Assembly (NCBI GenBank): GCA_025997935.1
Contig: BNVG01000030.1
Coordinates: 1-18,993, forward strand
DNA: 18,993 nt
Direction: 5' to 3'
From: Synergistales bacterium
GTDB lineage: Bacteria; Synergistota; Synergistia; Synergistales; Aminobacteriaceae
How positions within the stretch are numbered: position 1 is the first letter of the stretch; every line of letters begins with the position of its first letter. Below, piece by piece: positions 7,184-15,320 of the stretch. A model generated the notes under the pieces. It had not been told where the DNA came from. It searched no databases and saw nothing but the letters and a program-made list of their open reading frames with translations. The position numbers and the translations under genes are program-made.

Positions 7184-8686
7184 ATGGTGACATTTGAAAA
7201 CCTGGCCAATGCCGCAGGGCTTCTATGGGATGTAAACGTTATTATAGTCATAGTTTTGGCCTCTATGTACGGCCTCTTTGTGGGGGCGATGCCCGGCCTC
7301 ACGGCGTCTATGGCGACGGCGCTTCTGGTGCCCGTCACGTTTTTCATGGAGCCGGTTCCGGCGCTGGCCGCTATGGTGGCTATGGAGGCTATGGCTATTT
7401 TCGCGGGCGACATCCCGGCTACGCTGATTCGCATACCCGGCACCCCCTCGTCCGCAGCGTATGTCGAGGACAGTTACGCGCTTACAAAACAGGGGCAGGC
7501 CTCCCGCGTCATGGGCGTACAGCTCGTCGTATCCGTCATAGGCGGCTTCATCGGGACGATAATCCTGATCTTCCTGGCTCCCGTCTTGGCGGAAGTCGCG
7601 CTGAATTTCTCCACTTACGAGTATTTCTGGCTTGCGTGCTTTGGCCTCTCTTGCGCCGTGATGGTGTCGGGGGGGAGCACGAGCAAAGCCCTTTTGTCGC
7701 TTTTGACCGGCCTCCTGTTCAACTGCGTAGGCATCGACATAGCCGTGGGCTTTCCGCGCTTCACGTTCGACAACCCCAACCTATTTGACGGGTTTTCTTT
7801 TATCCCCGTAATGATAGGCATGTTCGGCGTCGCCGAGATTTTGCGTAACGTGCTCGTCAAAGAGTCGCGCATAGCGCCTTTTGTCACGCAGACGGGCAAC
7901 ATTTTCAAGGGCGTGTGGGGGCCTATCAAGGAAAGCTGGTGGCCGATGCTGCATTCCGGCGTTGTCGGAACCGCCGTCGGCATCCTGCCGGGCGCGGGCG
8001 CTGATATAGCCGCGTGGGTTACGTACGGCATCACAAAGCGATTCTCGAAAACGCCCGAAAAATTCGGACACGGTACGTATGAGGGCCTCGTAGCCGCGAG
8101 CACGGCCAACAACTCCGCCCTCGCCGGGGCGTGGGTTCCGGCGCTCGTGTTCGGCATACCGGGCGACTCCATCACGGCCATAATCATAGGCGTGCTGTAC
8201 ATGAAGAACATCCAGCCCGGCCCGAATATCTTCACGCGCAGTCCCGAGATAATTTTGGCGGTCTACGGCACGTTTATAATGGCCAATATTCTGCTTATCC
8301 CGTTCGGTTGGCTTGCCATTAAACTGGCGTCTAAAGTTTTGAAAGTGCCGCGAAACTTGCTCTATCCCGTCATATTGATGTTCTGCATAGTTGGGGCTTT
8401 CGCCATCAACAACTCCGTTTTCGACATAGGAACCATGCTGGCGTTCGGCGTCGCGGCTTACTTTATGGAGTGCAACAGCATTCCCGTCGCGCCGGCGATT
8501 CTGGGGCTCGTCCTGGGCGACCTGTTAGAGCGGTCGTTCATGGTGTCCATGATGAAGTCGGAGTGGAGTTTGACGCCGTTTTTCGAGCGTCCCATATCCG
8601 CGACGCTCGGCGCGATTGTCATCCTGATATGGATAATGCCCGTACTCTTTCCCTACATCAAGCGCAAGATGGCAAAAGGGGCTTGA
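7184..8686 (+). CDS. tctA: Tripartite tricarboxylate transporter large permease (TctA)
   Basis: The 500-residue, highly hydrophobic protein has the normal TctA length. It carries both halves of the family signature: GAMPGLTASMATALL near residues 28-42, and GILPGAGADIAAW in the second half, followed by EGLVAASTANNSALAGAWVPALVFGIPGDS. These repeated Pro-Gly loops mark the TctA pore. The protein drives cation-coupled uptake of the acid delivered by TctC. The ATG at 7184 follows the tctB stop by 12 bases, with an AAGGGGCAG ribosome binding site. A terminator comes directly after the gene. Confidence 0.95.
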   Translation: MVTFENLANAAGLLWDVNVIIVIVLASMYGLFVGAMPGLTASMATALLVPVTFFMEPVPALAAMVAMEAMAIFAGDIPATLIRIPGTPSSAAYVEDSYALTKQGQASRVMGVQLVVSVIGGFIGTIILIFLAPVLAEVALNFSTYEYFWLACFGLSCAVMVSGGSTSKALLSLLTGLLFNCVGIDIAVGFPRFTFDNPNLFDGFSFIPVMIGMFGVAEILRNVLVKESRIAPFVTQTGNIFKGVWGPIKESWWPMLHSGVVGTAVGILPGAGADIAAWVTYGITKRFSKTPEKFGHGTYEGLVAASTANNSALAGAWVPALVFGIPGDSITAIIIGVLYMKNIQPGPNIFTRSPEIILAVYGTFIMANILLIPFGWLAIKLASKVLKVPRNLLYPVILMFCIVGAFAINNSVFDIGTMLAFGVAAYFMECNSIPVAPAILGLVLGDLLERSFMVSMMKSEWSLTPFFERPISATLGAIVILIWIMPVLFPYIKRKMAKGA

Positions 8687-8692
8687 GACTTG

Positions 8693-8733
8693 AAAAATCC
8701 GGCGTCCCCGAAAAAACGGGGCGCCGGATTTTT
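8693..8733. terminator. Bidirectional rho-independent terminator
   Basis: A 17-bp stem (8693-8710 with 8717-8733) has one bulged T at 8705 and an A6 loop, and ends in T5 on the plus strand. The complementary strand also ends in T5. It lies 7 bases after the tctA stop and can also stop transcripts from the convergent AlbA_2 gene, whose stop is at 8872. Confidence 0.93.
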
Positions 8734-8760
8734 GTATTTGGCGTTATATTGTCAGTCTGC

Positions 8761-8874
8761 GTTTTGGAACATGCGCGCGCGGGAGCACAACCTCAAGAAC
8801 GTGGACGTAGACATTCCTCGGGGGAAACTCGTGGTCATCACGGGGCTTTGTTCGGGCAAATTTTCGCTGGCTTA
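8761..8874 (+). pseudogene. Degenerate 5' fragment of uvrA
   Basis: The frame reads [16 protein letters not shown], then [22 protein letters not shown], and stops at 8891-8893. It clearly matches the N-terminus of the intact UvrA downstream ([17 protein letters not shown] and so on). The core 8775-8846 matches 10644-10715 with three differences, all silent. The Walker A loop is broken: one codon is lost (GLCSGK in place of GLSGSGK or GPSGSGK) and a Ser has become Phe. No start with a ribosome binding site is visible, and a terminator sits just upstream. Homology ends where the minus-strand AlbA_2 gene ends. The fragment covers only about 40 codons of a ~970-codon gene and cannot be functional. 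Confidence 0.85.
8775..8846. repeat. Direct repeat, left copy (matches 10644-10715)
   Basis: This 72-bp stretch is repeated at 10644-10715 with 69 of 72 bases identical by eye. The copies are in the same orientation and 1869 bp apart. They flank the AlbA_2 gene and the AT-rich segment next to it. Confidence 0.95.
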
Positions 8875-10272
8875 TTTGATTATCTCCCAATAACCCGACC
8901 TATCAGACCCAACACGGCGAATCACGCCACCTAAGCGAAGATTCTTGATTTCCCGCGCGACTGTGCGTACAGATAATCCTGTAGCGATAGACAGTCTTTT
9001 TTGTGTGATTTCAGGCTCGGCGACAATGGCGTTTAAAATTTTGCTGACGCTGTCTTCTATGCCATTATCTATGCCAACTATGCCATTATCTATGCCAACA
9101 TCATCGCCATTTGGCGCAGATAATGCGCCATAATTCAAATTTGGGAGCGTCACGATAAAAGACTGCTCAGTGGATCGGAATGACGGCACGGCGTTGCTGG
9201 GATAGCCGTCTATAATTTTCCGAAGTCCGCTCCCGCGACGTTCCATAAGTTTTAGGCGACTGAAAATATCGCATATAACAGGATTTCTGCGGATTGAGAA
9301 AACGTCATCGATGTTCAAGTCCTGAATACGCTTGCCGTCAGGCATTCCACCCGGCGAAACAATCTCAAGGCGGTCGTCGTACATATCGACATGGATTTCA
9401 CTGCCCTGAATCATATAATCGCGATGGACAAAAGCATTAACAAGCGCCTCGTGGACAGCTTCGGACGGATAGCCGGGCATCTCTATTCTGCCGTTACCGG
9501 TCTTTTTCCATTTGACCGAGGAATTGTGCCTAACGAACTTCAGCGAATCCGCAAGCAACGAAATAGCATTGCTCTGGAACTCGTCGTTGTCGAGCGCGTC
9601 AACATATAGGCCACCCTTTTTCAGCCCGTTCCAACGGGTGCAAAACACCCTTGACTGATAAACAGGGCATTGGTCGGCGAAGAGCGCGCCAACAAAAGTT
9701 AGCGTTTCGTCTCCTGACAGCATACCGAACGACTTGTAATCCTTCGGTCTCTCGACAGCGATGCCTGTCTTTTGCTTGTATGTAGCCTCGAAAAGCGTAT
9801 AGCTATAATCCTGAAATTTATAATTCGTCGCAAGTACGTCAGCCGTCTGGTGGCGGCCTTTGAGAATAAGTTCGTTGATTATCGAGGCTGGGGCGGACGC
9901 GGATTCATTACCAATTCGATAGTAAACTATCTTGTTGCCGTCTCCTGTGTAGTAGTATGGCGTGTTCGCTCCGCCCTCAATCTGCATACGCAAGATGTCT
10001 TTGTCGTTCTCTCTAAACGATTCGAGGACAATATTGACGGCGGGTTCGATACGTGCCTTGACAAGCTCGCTGATTTGCTCGGCGGTTTTTTGTGCGTTAG
10101 GCAAGCCAACAGCCACACCTTCATCGGAGACACCGAAGTATATACTGCCGCCCACGCCGTTCGCGAACGCGCTGACAGTTTTGAGCCAACTCTTGGGGTG
10201 TTTTACTTCCAATTCGGACTTGAATTCATATTCGGTTGCTTCGGCTATGAGAAGCTGATTAAGTGTTGGCAT
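8872..10272 (-). CDS. Schlafen/AlbA_2-type predicted transcriptional regulator (COG2865-like)
   Basis: The product has 466 residues. Residues 10-135 form an AlbA_2 (Schlafen-like) domain: E14-Y-E-F-K-S near the start, [16 protein letters not shown] at 37-52, then RIEPAVN. Residues 260-380 resemble the GHKL-type ATPase-like module of this family, with [12 protein letters not shown] (275-286), [11 protein letters not shown] (303-313) and [10 protein letters not shown] (344-353). A winged-helix region follows at about 410-466 ([20 protein letters not shown]). The ATG at 10272 has AAAGAGGTG upstream. The gene is visibly lower in G+C than its neighbours, stands alone against the uvrA direction, and is flanked by repeated uvrA sequence, which suggests acquisition. 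Such proteins are predicted regulators, and some relatives sit near mobile elements or defence genes. The target is unknown. Confidence 0.85.
   Translation of the reverse strand: MPTLNQLLIAEATEYEFKSELEVKHPKSWLKTVSAFANGVGGSIYFGVSDEGVAVGLPNAQKTAEQISELVKARIEPAVNIVLESFRENDKDILRMQIEGGANTPYYYTGDGNKIVYYRIGNESASAPASIINELILKGRHQTADVLATNYKFQDYSYTLFEATYKQKTGIAVERPKDYKSFGMLSGDETLTFVGALFADQCPVYQSRVFCTRWNGLKKGGLYVDALDNDEFQSNAISLLADSLKFVRHNSSVKWKKTGNGRIEMPGYPSEAVHEALVNAFVHRDYMIQGSEIHVDMYDDRLEIVSPGGMPDGKRIQDLNIDDVFSIRRNPVICDIFSRLKLMERRGSGLRKIIDGYPSNAVPSFRSTEQSFIVTLPNLNYGALSAPNGDDVGIDNGIVGIDNGIEDSVSKILNAIVAEPEITQKRLSIATGLSVRTVAREIKNLRLGGVIRRVGSDRSGYWEIIK
9059..9100 (-). repeat. 21-bp in-frame tandem repeat
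   Basis: Two adjacent 21-bp units (9059-9079, 9080-9100) differ at one base. Inside the AlbA_2 gene they encode the duplicated heptad [14 protein letters not shown] (residues 393-406), in the linker before the C-terminal winged helix. A change in copy number would keep the frame and alter only linker length. Confidence 0.9.
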
Positions 10273-10319
10273 TGGTTTTCACCTCTTTTGTTGGATTCGG
10301 CTATAAAATTTCGTTTTAA

Positions 10320-10340
10320 TTTGTAACGCTATTCTACAAA
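10320..10340. promoter_or_regulatory. Inverted repeat upstream of the AlbA_2 gene
   Basis: TTTGTA (10320-10325) and TACAAA (10335-10340) form a perfect 6-bp inverted repeat with a 9-bp spacer, 47 bases before the start codon of the AlbA_2 gene. Read on the minus strand it contains TAGAAT, a plausible -10. The position would suit autoregulation by the adjacent helix-turn-helix protein. Confidence 0.4.
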
Positions 10341-10379
10341 TATACAACATTTTTTTCGAATTTTATTTTCCCCTGATCC

Positions 10380-10403
10380 AAAATCAATATCAAAATCAAT
10401 ATC
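10380..10403. repeat. 12-bp tandem direct repeat
   Basis: Two perfect adjacent copies of AAAATCAATATC are followed by a partial third (AATA). They lie in the AT-rich gap between the AlbA_2 gene and uvrA. Function unknown; they could bind a protein or simply reflect slippage. Confidence 0.85.
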
Positions 10404-10588
10404 AATAGCCTTGACAAGTGAACCGGTTACTTCTTTCGCAAGTTCGCGCTCATATAAAATCGATATGGCGCTCACCCCGCAAAATTAAAATTCCAGAATC
10501 TTTATTTTTATTATTATATCCGTCACATCCTGTTATTATAAAGAAGTTGCCTTTCATCTTGCGCTAAATTTTGACGGGAGCTTTTATT

Positions 10589-13507
10589 TTGACGGAAATT
10601 ATAGAAACTATAAATGAAAATCGCGGTTTTATAAAAATCAGGGGCGCGCGGGAGCACAACCTCAAGAACGTGGATGTGGATATTCCTCGGGGGAAACTCG
10701 TGGTCATCACGGGGCCTTCGGGCTCGGGCAAATCGTCTTTGGCTTTCGACACGCTCTACGCGGAGGGACAGAGGCGCTATGTGGAGTCTTTGTCGGTCTA
10801 CGCGCGGCAGTTTCTCGGCGTGCAAAAAAAACCCGACGTGGACGACATATCGGGGTTGTCGCCCGCCATATCCATTGAACAGAAGGGGTCGGGGCACAAT
10901 CCGCGCTCTATCGTCGGGACGGTCACTGAGATTTACGATTATCTGCGCCTGCTCTACGGGCGCGTCGGCGTCCCCTATTGCCCGAATTGCGGCAAGCCGG
11001 TCGTCAGGCACTCCATAGACGAAATAGTGAACATAATCTTCGCCAACTACGCCGAAAAGCGCGTCGAGATAATGTCGCCCATAGCTAAGGGCAAAAAGGG
11101 AGAGTTCAAAAACCTCTTCGCCCAGACGCGTGAAAAGGGATACTCGCGCGTCCGCGTGGACGGCGCGGTGCTGTGGCTTGAGGAGGATATAGAGCTTGAC
11201 AAAAAAAAGCGGCACAATATCGAGGTGGTCATAGACCGTCTGAAGGTCGCCGAGGACAGGCGAAGCCGCGTCACGGAGTCCGTGGAGGCGTCCTTGGCCT
11301 TGTCCGGCGGTTACGTCCTCATCGCGCCCGAAAACGAGGAAGAGCGCGTGTTGACTGAAAAATACGCCTGCCCGGACTGCGACATAACTATGCCCGAGAT
11401 AGAGCCGAGGCTTTTCTCGTTCAACAACCCGGCCGGAGCCTGTCCCGACTGCGCGGGGCTTGGCAGTCACGAGCATTTTTCCGAGGAGCTGGCCGTTGAC
11501 CCCGACAGGACGCTGGCCGACGGAGCGTTGTTGCCCTGGAAGACAAAGCCTTATTATGTACGCAAAATAGAGATGTTCGCCGAAAAATATAAATGGAACC
11601 TCTCCCCAAAGTACGGAAATTTGCCGCAGAAAATCAAGGATTTTATACTTTTTGGCACGGAAGACCGCATCCCTATGATGTTTACCGAAAACGGCAACTC
11701 TCACCCGTACATGGGGCGTTACGAGGGTTTGCTGAATTGGCTGAGCGACCGCTGGAACGAGACGGAGTCCGAGAACGTGAGTGAGGAGCTGTCGCGCTAC
11801 CGCGTGGAGGATATATGCGAGTCCTGCGGAGGTCTGCGCCTCCGCCCGGAGGCTTTGACGATTAAGGTCGGCGGCTACGGAATCGGAGACATTATGAATA
11901 TGCCAGTAGACGAGCTTGCGGGCGTCGTAAAAGATTTAGAGCTCGACTCGGAGGCGAGCGGCGACGGAAGCGCAAGGGGCAGGGGGCACGGCTCGGTGGT
12001 CGGACAGGTGGCGCTTGAGATAGGCAAGAGGCTTGATTTTTTGGTAGACGTGGGGGTCGGCTATCTTTCGCTCTCGCGCCGCGCCGACACCCTTTCGGGA
12101 GGGGAGAGCCAAAGAATACGCTTGGCCACACAGATAGGCTCGAAGCTCAGCGGCGTGCTTTACGTACTGGACGAGCCGACTATAGGCCTGCACTCGCGCG
12201 ATACGGAACGCCTCATGAATACGCTCTTAGCCATCAGAGACCTCGGAAACACCGTCGTGGTGGTCGAGCACGACCGCGACACGATGAAGGCCGCCGACTC
12301 CCTCATAGAAATAGGCCCCGCAGCCGGGGAGAGGGGCGGCGAGGTGACGTTCAGCGGGACTTACGAAGACGTGCTCTTGACAAACGGCCTGACCGGGCCG
12401 TACCTCAGAGGAGAGGCCACGGGAATAACGCCGGCCGGCACGAGATACGCCGGTAAAAAAGCCACCCGCCGCGAGCCTAAGGGCTTTTTCACCGTAAAGG
12501 AAGCGGAGCATCACAACCTCAAAAAAATAAATGTGGTTCTTCCCAAGGGCGTCTTCACCTGCATAACGGGCGTGTCGGGCTCGGGCAAGAGCAGCTTTGT
12601 CTACGACGTGCTTTATAAGGGCATGAGGCGTCTGATGGACAATGATTTTAGAGAGAGGCCCGGCAAGCACAAGGAGATAAGGGATTGGGGGAGCTTCGAT
12701 AACATCGTTCTGGTCGACCAAAGCCCAATAGCGCGGACTCCGCGCTCCAACCCCGCCACGTACACGGGGCTTTTCTCGTACCTGCGCGAGTTCTACGCGG
12801 AGATGCCCGAGGCCAAGATTCGCGGCTACGCGCCGGGGCGGTTCAGCTTCAACGTCAAAGGCGGGCGCTGCGAGGCCTGCGGCGGCGCGGGATCCGTGAG
12901 GGTGTCCATGCTGTTTTTGCCGGACGTCTACGTGGACTGCGAGGTCTGCGGCGGAACGCGATACAACAGCGAGACTTTGTCTGTGAAGTTCAAGGGCAAA
13001 TCTATTGCCGACGTGTTGGCCATGACCGTCGACGAGGCGTTAGAGTTCTTCGCGGACATCCCGAGAATCGCGTCGAGACTGCGCCTGATTCAGGACGCTG
13101 GCCTCGGATACATTCGCCTCGGGCAGTCGGCGCTTACGCTCTCCGGGGGCGAGGCTCAGAGGGTGAAGCTCGCGAAGGAGCTCGCGAAGCGCTTCGGAGG
13201 GCATACCTTGTACCTTTTAGACGAGCCGACCACGGGGCTTTTCTACACCGACGTGCGAAAGCTCTTGGAGATAATTCATCGCATAGTGAACCAGAACAAC
13301 ACAGTAATTTTTATAGAACACAACTTAGACGTACTCATGTCCGCCGACTATATCATAGACTTGGGGCCGGAGGGCGGGGATGGTGGGGGGAAAATCGTGG
13401 CCGTGGGTACGCCCGAAGAAGTAGCCGCCTCGAAAAAGGGTTATACTTCAAAGTATCTGAGGGAATACATGAAAGAATTGAAGAATATAAAGGGGATATA
13501 TCGATGA
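10589..13507 (+). CDS. uvrA: Excinuclease ABC subunit A (UvrA)
   Basis: The protein is about 972 residues. It is the DNA-damage sensor of nucleotide excision repair and a twin ABC ATPase that loads UvrB. Visible elements are Walker [10 protein letters not shown] (about 42-50), zinc motif CPDC-x20-[24 protein letters not shown] with [11 protein letters not shown], second Walker [10 protein letters not shown], zinc motif CEAC-x20-[24 protein letters not shown] and [12 protein letters not shown] chose the TTG at 10589 because GGGAG lies 9 bases upstream; a TTG at 10571 is in frame but has no ribosome binding site. A Gly/Ser/Arg-rich stretch (11945-11995) precedes the first ABC signature, where most family members are shorter. 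The His usual in the second DEPTTGLH motif is Phe. The stop overlaps the next ATG. Its 5' end is partly duplicated at 8761-8874. Confidence 0.96.
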   Translation: MTEIIETINENRGFIKIRGAREHNLKNVDVDIPRGKLVVITGPSGSGKSSLAFDTLYAEGQRRYVESLSVYARQFLGVQKKPDVDDISGLSPAISIEQKGSGHNPRSIVGTVTEIYDYLRLLYGRVGVPYCPNCGKPVVRHSIDEIVNIIFANYAEKRVEIMSPIAKGKKGEFKNLFAQTREKGYSRVRVDGAVLWLEEDIELDKKKRHNIEVVIDRLKVAEDRRSRVTESVEASLALSGGYVLIAPENEEERVLTEKYACPDCDITMPEIEPRLFSFNNPAGACPDCAGLGSHEHFSEELAVDPDRTLADGALLPWKTKPYYVRKIEMFAEKYKWNLSPKYGNLPQKIKDFILFGTEDRIPMMFTENGNSHPYMGRYEGLLNWLSDRWNETESENVSEELSRYRVEDICESCGGLRLRPEALTIKVGGYGIGDIMNMPVDELAGVVKDLELDSEASGDGSARGRGHGSVVGQVALEIGKRLDFLVDVGVGYLSLSRRADTLSGGESQRIRLATQIGSKLSGVLYVLDEPTIGLHSRDTERLMNTLLAIRDLGNTVVVVEHDRDTMKAADSLIEIGPAAGERGGEVTFSGTYEDVLLTNGLTGPYLRGEATGITPAGTRYAGKKATRREPKGFFTVKEAEHHNLKKINVVLPKGVFTCITGVSGSGKSSFVYDVLYKGMRRLMDNDFRERPGKHKEIRDWGSFDNIVLVDQSPIARTPRSNPATYTGLFSYLREFYAEMPEAKIRGYAPGRFSFNVKGGRCEACGGAGSVRVSMLFLPDVYVDCEVCGGTRYNSETLSVKFKGKSIADVLAMTVDEALEFFADIPRIASRLRLIQDAGLGYIRLGQSALTLSGGEAQRVKLAKELAKRFGGHTLYLLDEPTTGLFYTDVRKLLEIIHRIVNQNNTVIFIEHNLDVLMSADYIIDLGPEGGDGGGKIVAVGTPEEVAASKKGYTSKYLREYMKELKNIKGIYR
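10644..10715. repeat. Direct repeat, right copy (matches 8775-8846)
   Basis: This is the right copy of the 72-bp repeat, lying within the first codons of the intact uvrA. The differences from the left copy fall at third codon positions in the stretch encoding NVDVDIP. Confidence 0.95.
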
Positions 13508-14403
13508 AAAGCAATAACGCCCGAAAGGGACATACAGGCGGAGCGCGCGCCGATGACAGGGCGCCGGGTTCGAGGCCGTTCGCTAAAAAAGTTGCGTCCG
13601 GCCCTAAGCCGTACATAAAGCCCTGGCTCAAAGACCGCGAGCCGCGCGTGGCTCGCGAAATACCCGACGACGTATGCTGGGGGCGTCAGCCCGTTCTTGA
13701 CATAGTGAAGACCGCGCCGGGGCGTTGCACGAAGATAATCATAGCCAACAACGTACGGCCTCCGTTTCTTGACGAGCTTACGGACGCCGCCCGGGCGGGG
13801 AAAATTGTCTACCAAATGACCGCGCCCGAGGCTTTGGACTCTCTCTGCGGAGGCGCGCATCATCAGGGCGTGGCATGTCGCATAACAGAAGTCAAGCTGC
13901 TCGAGCTTGAGCCTTTTTTGAAGGAATCGCAAAAAGACGCTCCGGATAAACCCGCGCTGATTGTAGTGCTCGACCATATCGAAGACCCGCAGAACCTCGG
14001 CGCGATAGTGCGTTCGGCTGAGGCGGCCGGCGCGGCGGCGGTCGTCAGTTCGCGGCGTCGTTCCGCCCTGCCCGGCGGCACGGTGGTGAAGACCAGCGCG
14101 GGCGCGGCTATGCGCGTCCCCATGATCTCGGTAGTCAACATCGCGCGTAGCATAGAGCTGCTCAAGGAGGCAGGATTTTGGGCCGTCGGTCTCGAGAACG
14201 GATCCGAAGTATCGCTCTGGGACGATAAAATGCCGCCCCGGACGGCTCTTGTCATAGGTTCGGAAGGGGAGGGTCTGTCGCGCCTCGTGAGCGAGACATG
14301 CGACCAGCTTTTGCGTATCCCGATTCGAGGCGCGGTAGGCTCTTTGAACGCCTCCGCCGCAGCGGCGCTCGGGATGTTCGAGTGGAGGCGCAAGCAAGTC
14401 TGA
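13504..14403 (+). CDS. rlmB: SpoU/TrmH-family 2'-O-methyltransferase (RlmB-like)
   Basis: The 299-residue product has the three SpoU motifs: HIEDPQNLGAIVRSAEAAG (motif 1, with the catalytic Arg), ALVIGSEGEGLSRLV (motif 2), and IPIRGAVGSLNASAAAAL (motif 3), which form the trefoil-knot S-adenosylmethionine site. A substrate-binding domain (WGRQPVLDIVK and following) comes before, as in RlmB, which methylates G2251 of 23S rRNA. A basic, low-complexity N-terminal extension of about 50 residues comes first and is longer than in the standard enzyme. The ATG at 13504 overlaps the uvrA stop (ATGA), so the genes are probably translationally coupled. The target nucleotide is inferred from the family and could differ. 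Confidence 0.88.
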   Translation: MKSNNARKGHTGGARADDRAPGSRPFAKKVASGPKPYIKPWLKDREPRVAREIPDDVCWGRQPVLDIVKTAPGRCTKIIIANNVRPPFLDELTDAARAGKIVYQMTAPEALDSLCGGAHHQGVACRITEVKLLELEPFLKESQKDAPDKPALIVVLDHIEDPQNLGAIVRSAEAAGAAAVVSSRRRSALPGGTVVKTSAGAAMRVPMISVVNIARSIELLKEAGFWAVGLENGSEVSLWDDKMPPRTALVIGSEGEGLSRLVSETCDQLLRIPIRGAVGSLNASAAAALGMFEWRRKQV

Positions 14404-14509
14404 TGAAAACCTTTTCTAAATCGTATACTATTTCACAGTATTAATACCAAGTTTGATTTTGACACGCACACCCGCTATCGCTGGAGTATGAATTTTAAGG
14501 CGGAGCGCG

Positions 14510-14541
14510 CAGCCGTTTTAGGCCGGAGCTGGCTGATTTTT
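14510..14541 (+). terminator. Possible weak terminator after uvrA-rlmB
   Basis: CAGCC (14510-14514) pairs with GGCTG (14531-14535) across a 16-nt loop, and ATTTTTT follows. The stem is short, so termination is uncertain. The rest of the 227-bp gap (14404-14630) holds a 10-bp palindrome GTATTAATAC (14438-14447) and a TTGACA at 14459-14464 without a good -10. Confidence 0.35.
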
Positions 14542-14630
14542 TATGCTACCGACTATCATGGAAACGGAAAACATGTCCTTGCCTTTTGGAACCGCGAAAT
14601 CGTTTAGCATAGAGAAGGGGGAGGGCGCCT

Positions 14631-15242
14631 ATGGGATCTGAACTGAATGGCCTGCTTAAAGAAGCGATATGGATAACGACAAGTCTTTTCAATCGTGGTA
14701 AGGTCAGCGGCGCGACGGCGAATCTGAGTTTTATCTGTGGAGACGAAATTTATATCACCGCGACGGGCAGTTGCTTCGGCTCTTTGCGTGAGGAGGACTT
14801 CGCCAGAGTCGGGAGGGACGGGGCTCTTCTCGGCGGCCCCAAACCGAGCCGTGAATCGCCGCTCCATCTTTCGCTGTACCGCCGGCACCCTGAAGCCAAA
14901 GCGGTTTTGCACACCCACAGCCCGTGGACGACCACGTGGTCATGCTTAGAGCATCCCGACCCTTGCGACGTCATGCCGGATTACACACCCTATCTGCGTA
15001 GCCGCGTTGGACGTGTAGCCTTAGTGCCCTACGCGCCTCCCGGCTCACCCGAGCTTTTCGGCCTGCTGGACAGCCATTTGGAGCCAAACGTCACCTGCTA
15101 TCTTCTCTCCAATCACGGCCCTATCGCCGCTGGACCGAGCCTGTCGGAGGTCTTCTATGACATAGAAGAGTTGGAGGACAGCGCCAGAATCGCCTGCTTC
15201 CTTCCCCTGCTTGCCGACGTCCGAAAGAGCAGACTCATTTAG
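14631..15242 (+). CDS. Class II aldolase family protein, 3-oxo-tetronate 4-phosphate decarboxylase-like (OtnC)
   Basis: The 203-residue protein has the class II aldolase/adducin fold. Expected zinc ligands are H94 and H96 (LHTHSPW) and H162 (SNHGP), with the catalytic acid at E75 (SRESPLHLSLY). The segments SLFNRGKVSGATANLSF, TGSCFGSLREEDFARV and TPYLRSRVGRVALVPY match the OtnC subgroup better than fuculose- or ribulose-phosphate aldolases. OtnC decarboxylates 3-oxo-tetronate 4-phosphate to dihydroxyacetone phosphate in tetronate (four-carbon sugar acid) breakdown. The usual OtnK kinase and tetronate dehydrogenase genes are not adjacent. The ATG at 14631 has GGGGGAGGG upstream. The gene is monocistronic and ends at a strong terminator. 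The family is confident; the substrate is less so. Confidence 0.85.
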   Translation: MGSELNGLLKEAIWITTSLFNRGKVSGATANLSFICGDEIYITATGSCFGSLREEDFARVGRDGALLGGPKPSRESPLHLSLYRRHPEAKAVLHTHSPWTTTWSCLEHPDPCDVMPDYTPYLRSRVGRVALVPYAPPGSPELFGLLDSHLEPNVTCYLLSNHGPIAAGPSLSEVFYDIEELEDSARIACFLPLLADVRKSRLI

Positions 15243-15257
15243 AACGCCAAAAAACAC

Positions 15258-15305
15258 AAAGCTCCGGGGGCAACCACGAAATCCGCCCCCGGAGCTTTAT
15301 TTTTA
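15258..15305. terminator. Bidirectional rho-independent terminator
   Basis: A perfect 14-bp GC-rich stem (15258-15271 and 15285-15298) has a 13-nt loop and is followed by ATTTTTA on the plus strand. It lies 15 bases after the aldolase stop and 22 bases beyond the end of the convergent redox gene, so it can serve both. Confidence 0.9.
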
Positions 15306-15320
15306 GCGCAAGAATTTACT

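Larger units (their letters stand above)
10273..10588. other. AT-rich intergenic region between the AlbA_2 gene and uvrA
   Basis: This 316-bp gap separates divergent genes. It holds the AlbA_2 ribosome binding site (10280-10288), an inverted repeat at 10320-10340, and a direct repeat at 10380-10403. A TTGACA at 10411-10416 has no matching -10 at normal spacing. A TATTAT at 10534-10539 has only a poor -35 upstream. I see no gene. The promoters for uvrA and the AlbA_2 gene must lie here but cannot be placed with confidence. Confidence 0.6.

Noticed and set aside
8690..8893. 67-codon ORF across the tctA terminator and the uvrA fragment, as a real small gene
   Set aside because: It runs through a terminator hairpin, and its only recognisable part is the broken uvrA N-terminus. 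I call it a pseudogene fragment.
10411..10416. TTGACA as a uvrA -35 element
   Set aside because: No acceptable -10 hexamer lies 15-19 bases downstream, and it is about 175 bases from the uvrA start.
8872..10588. Insertion sequence or integrative element around the AlbA_2 gene
   Set aside because: No transposase, integrase, terminal inverted repeats or attachment site is visible. Only the uvrA direct repeat marks the edges.
10523..11704. 393-codon minus-strand ORF opposite uvrA
   Set aside because: It lies antisense to conserved UvrA sequence and has no recognisable domain, so it is a shadow of the GC-rich coding strand.
14488..14607. Small plus-strand ORF of 39 codons upstream of the aldolase gene
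   Set aside because: Its ATG follows GGAG by a single base, which is too close for a normal ribosome binding site. The product resembles nothing I know, and a possible terminator lies inside it. I treat it as chance.
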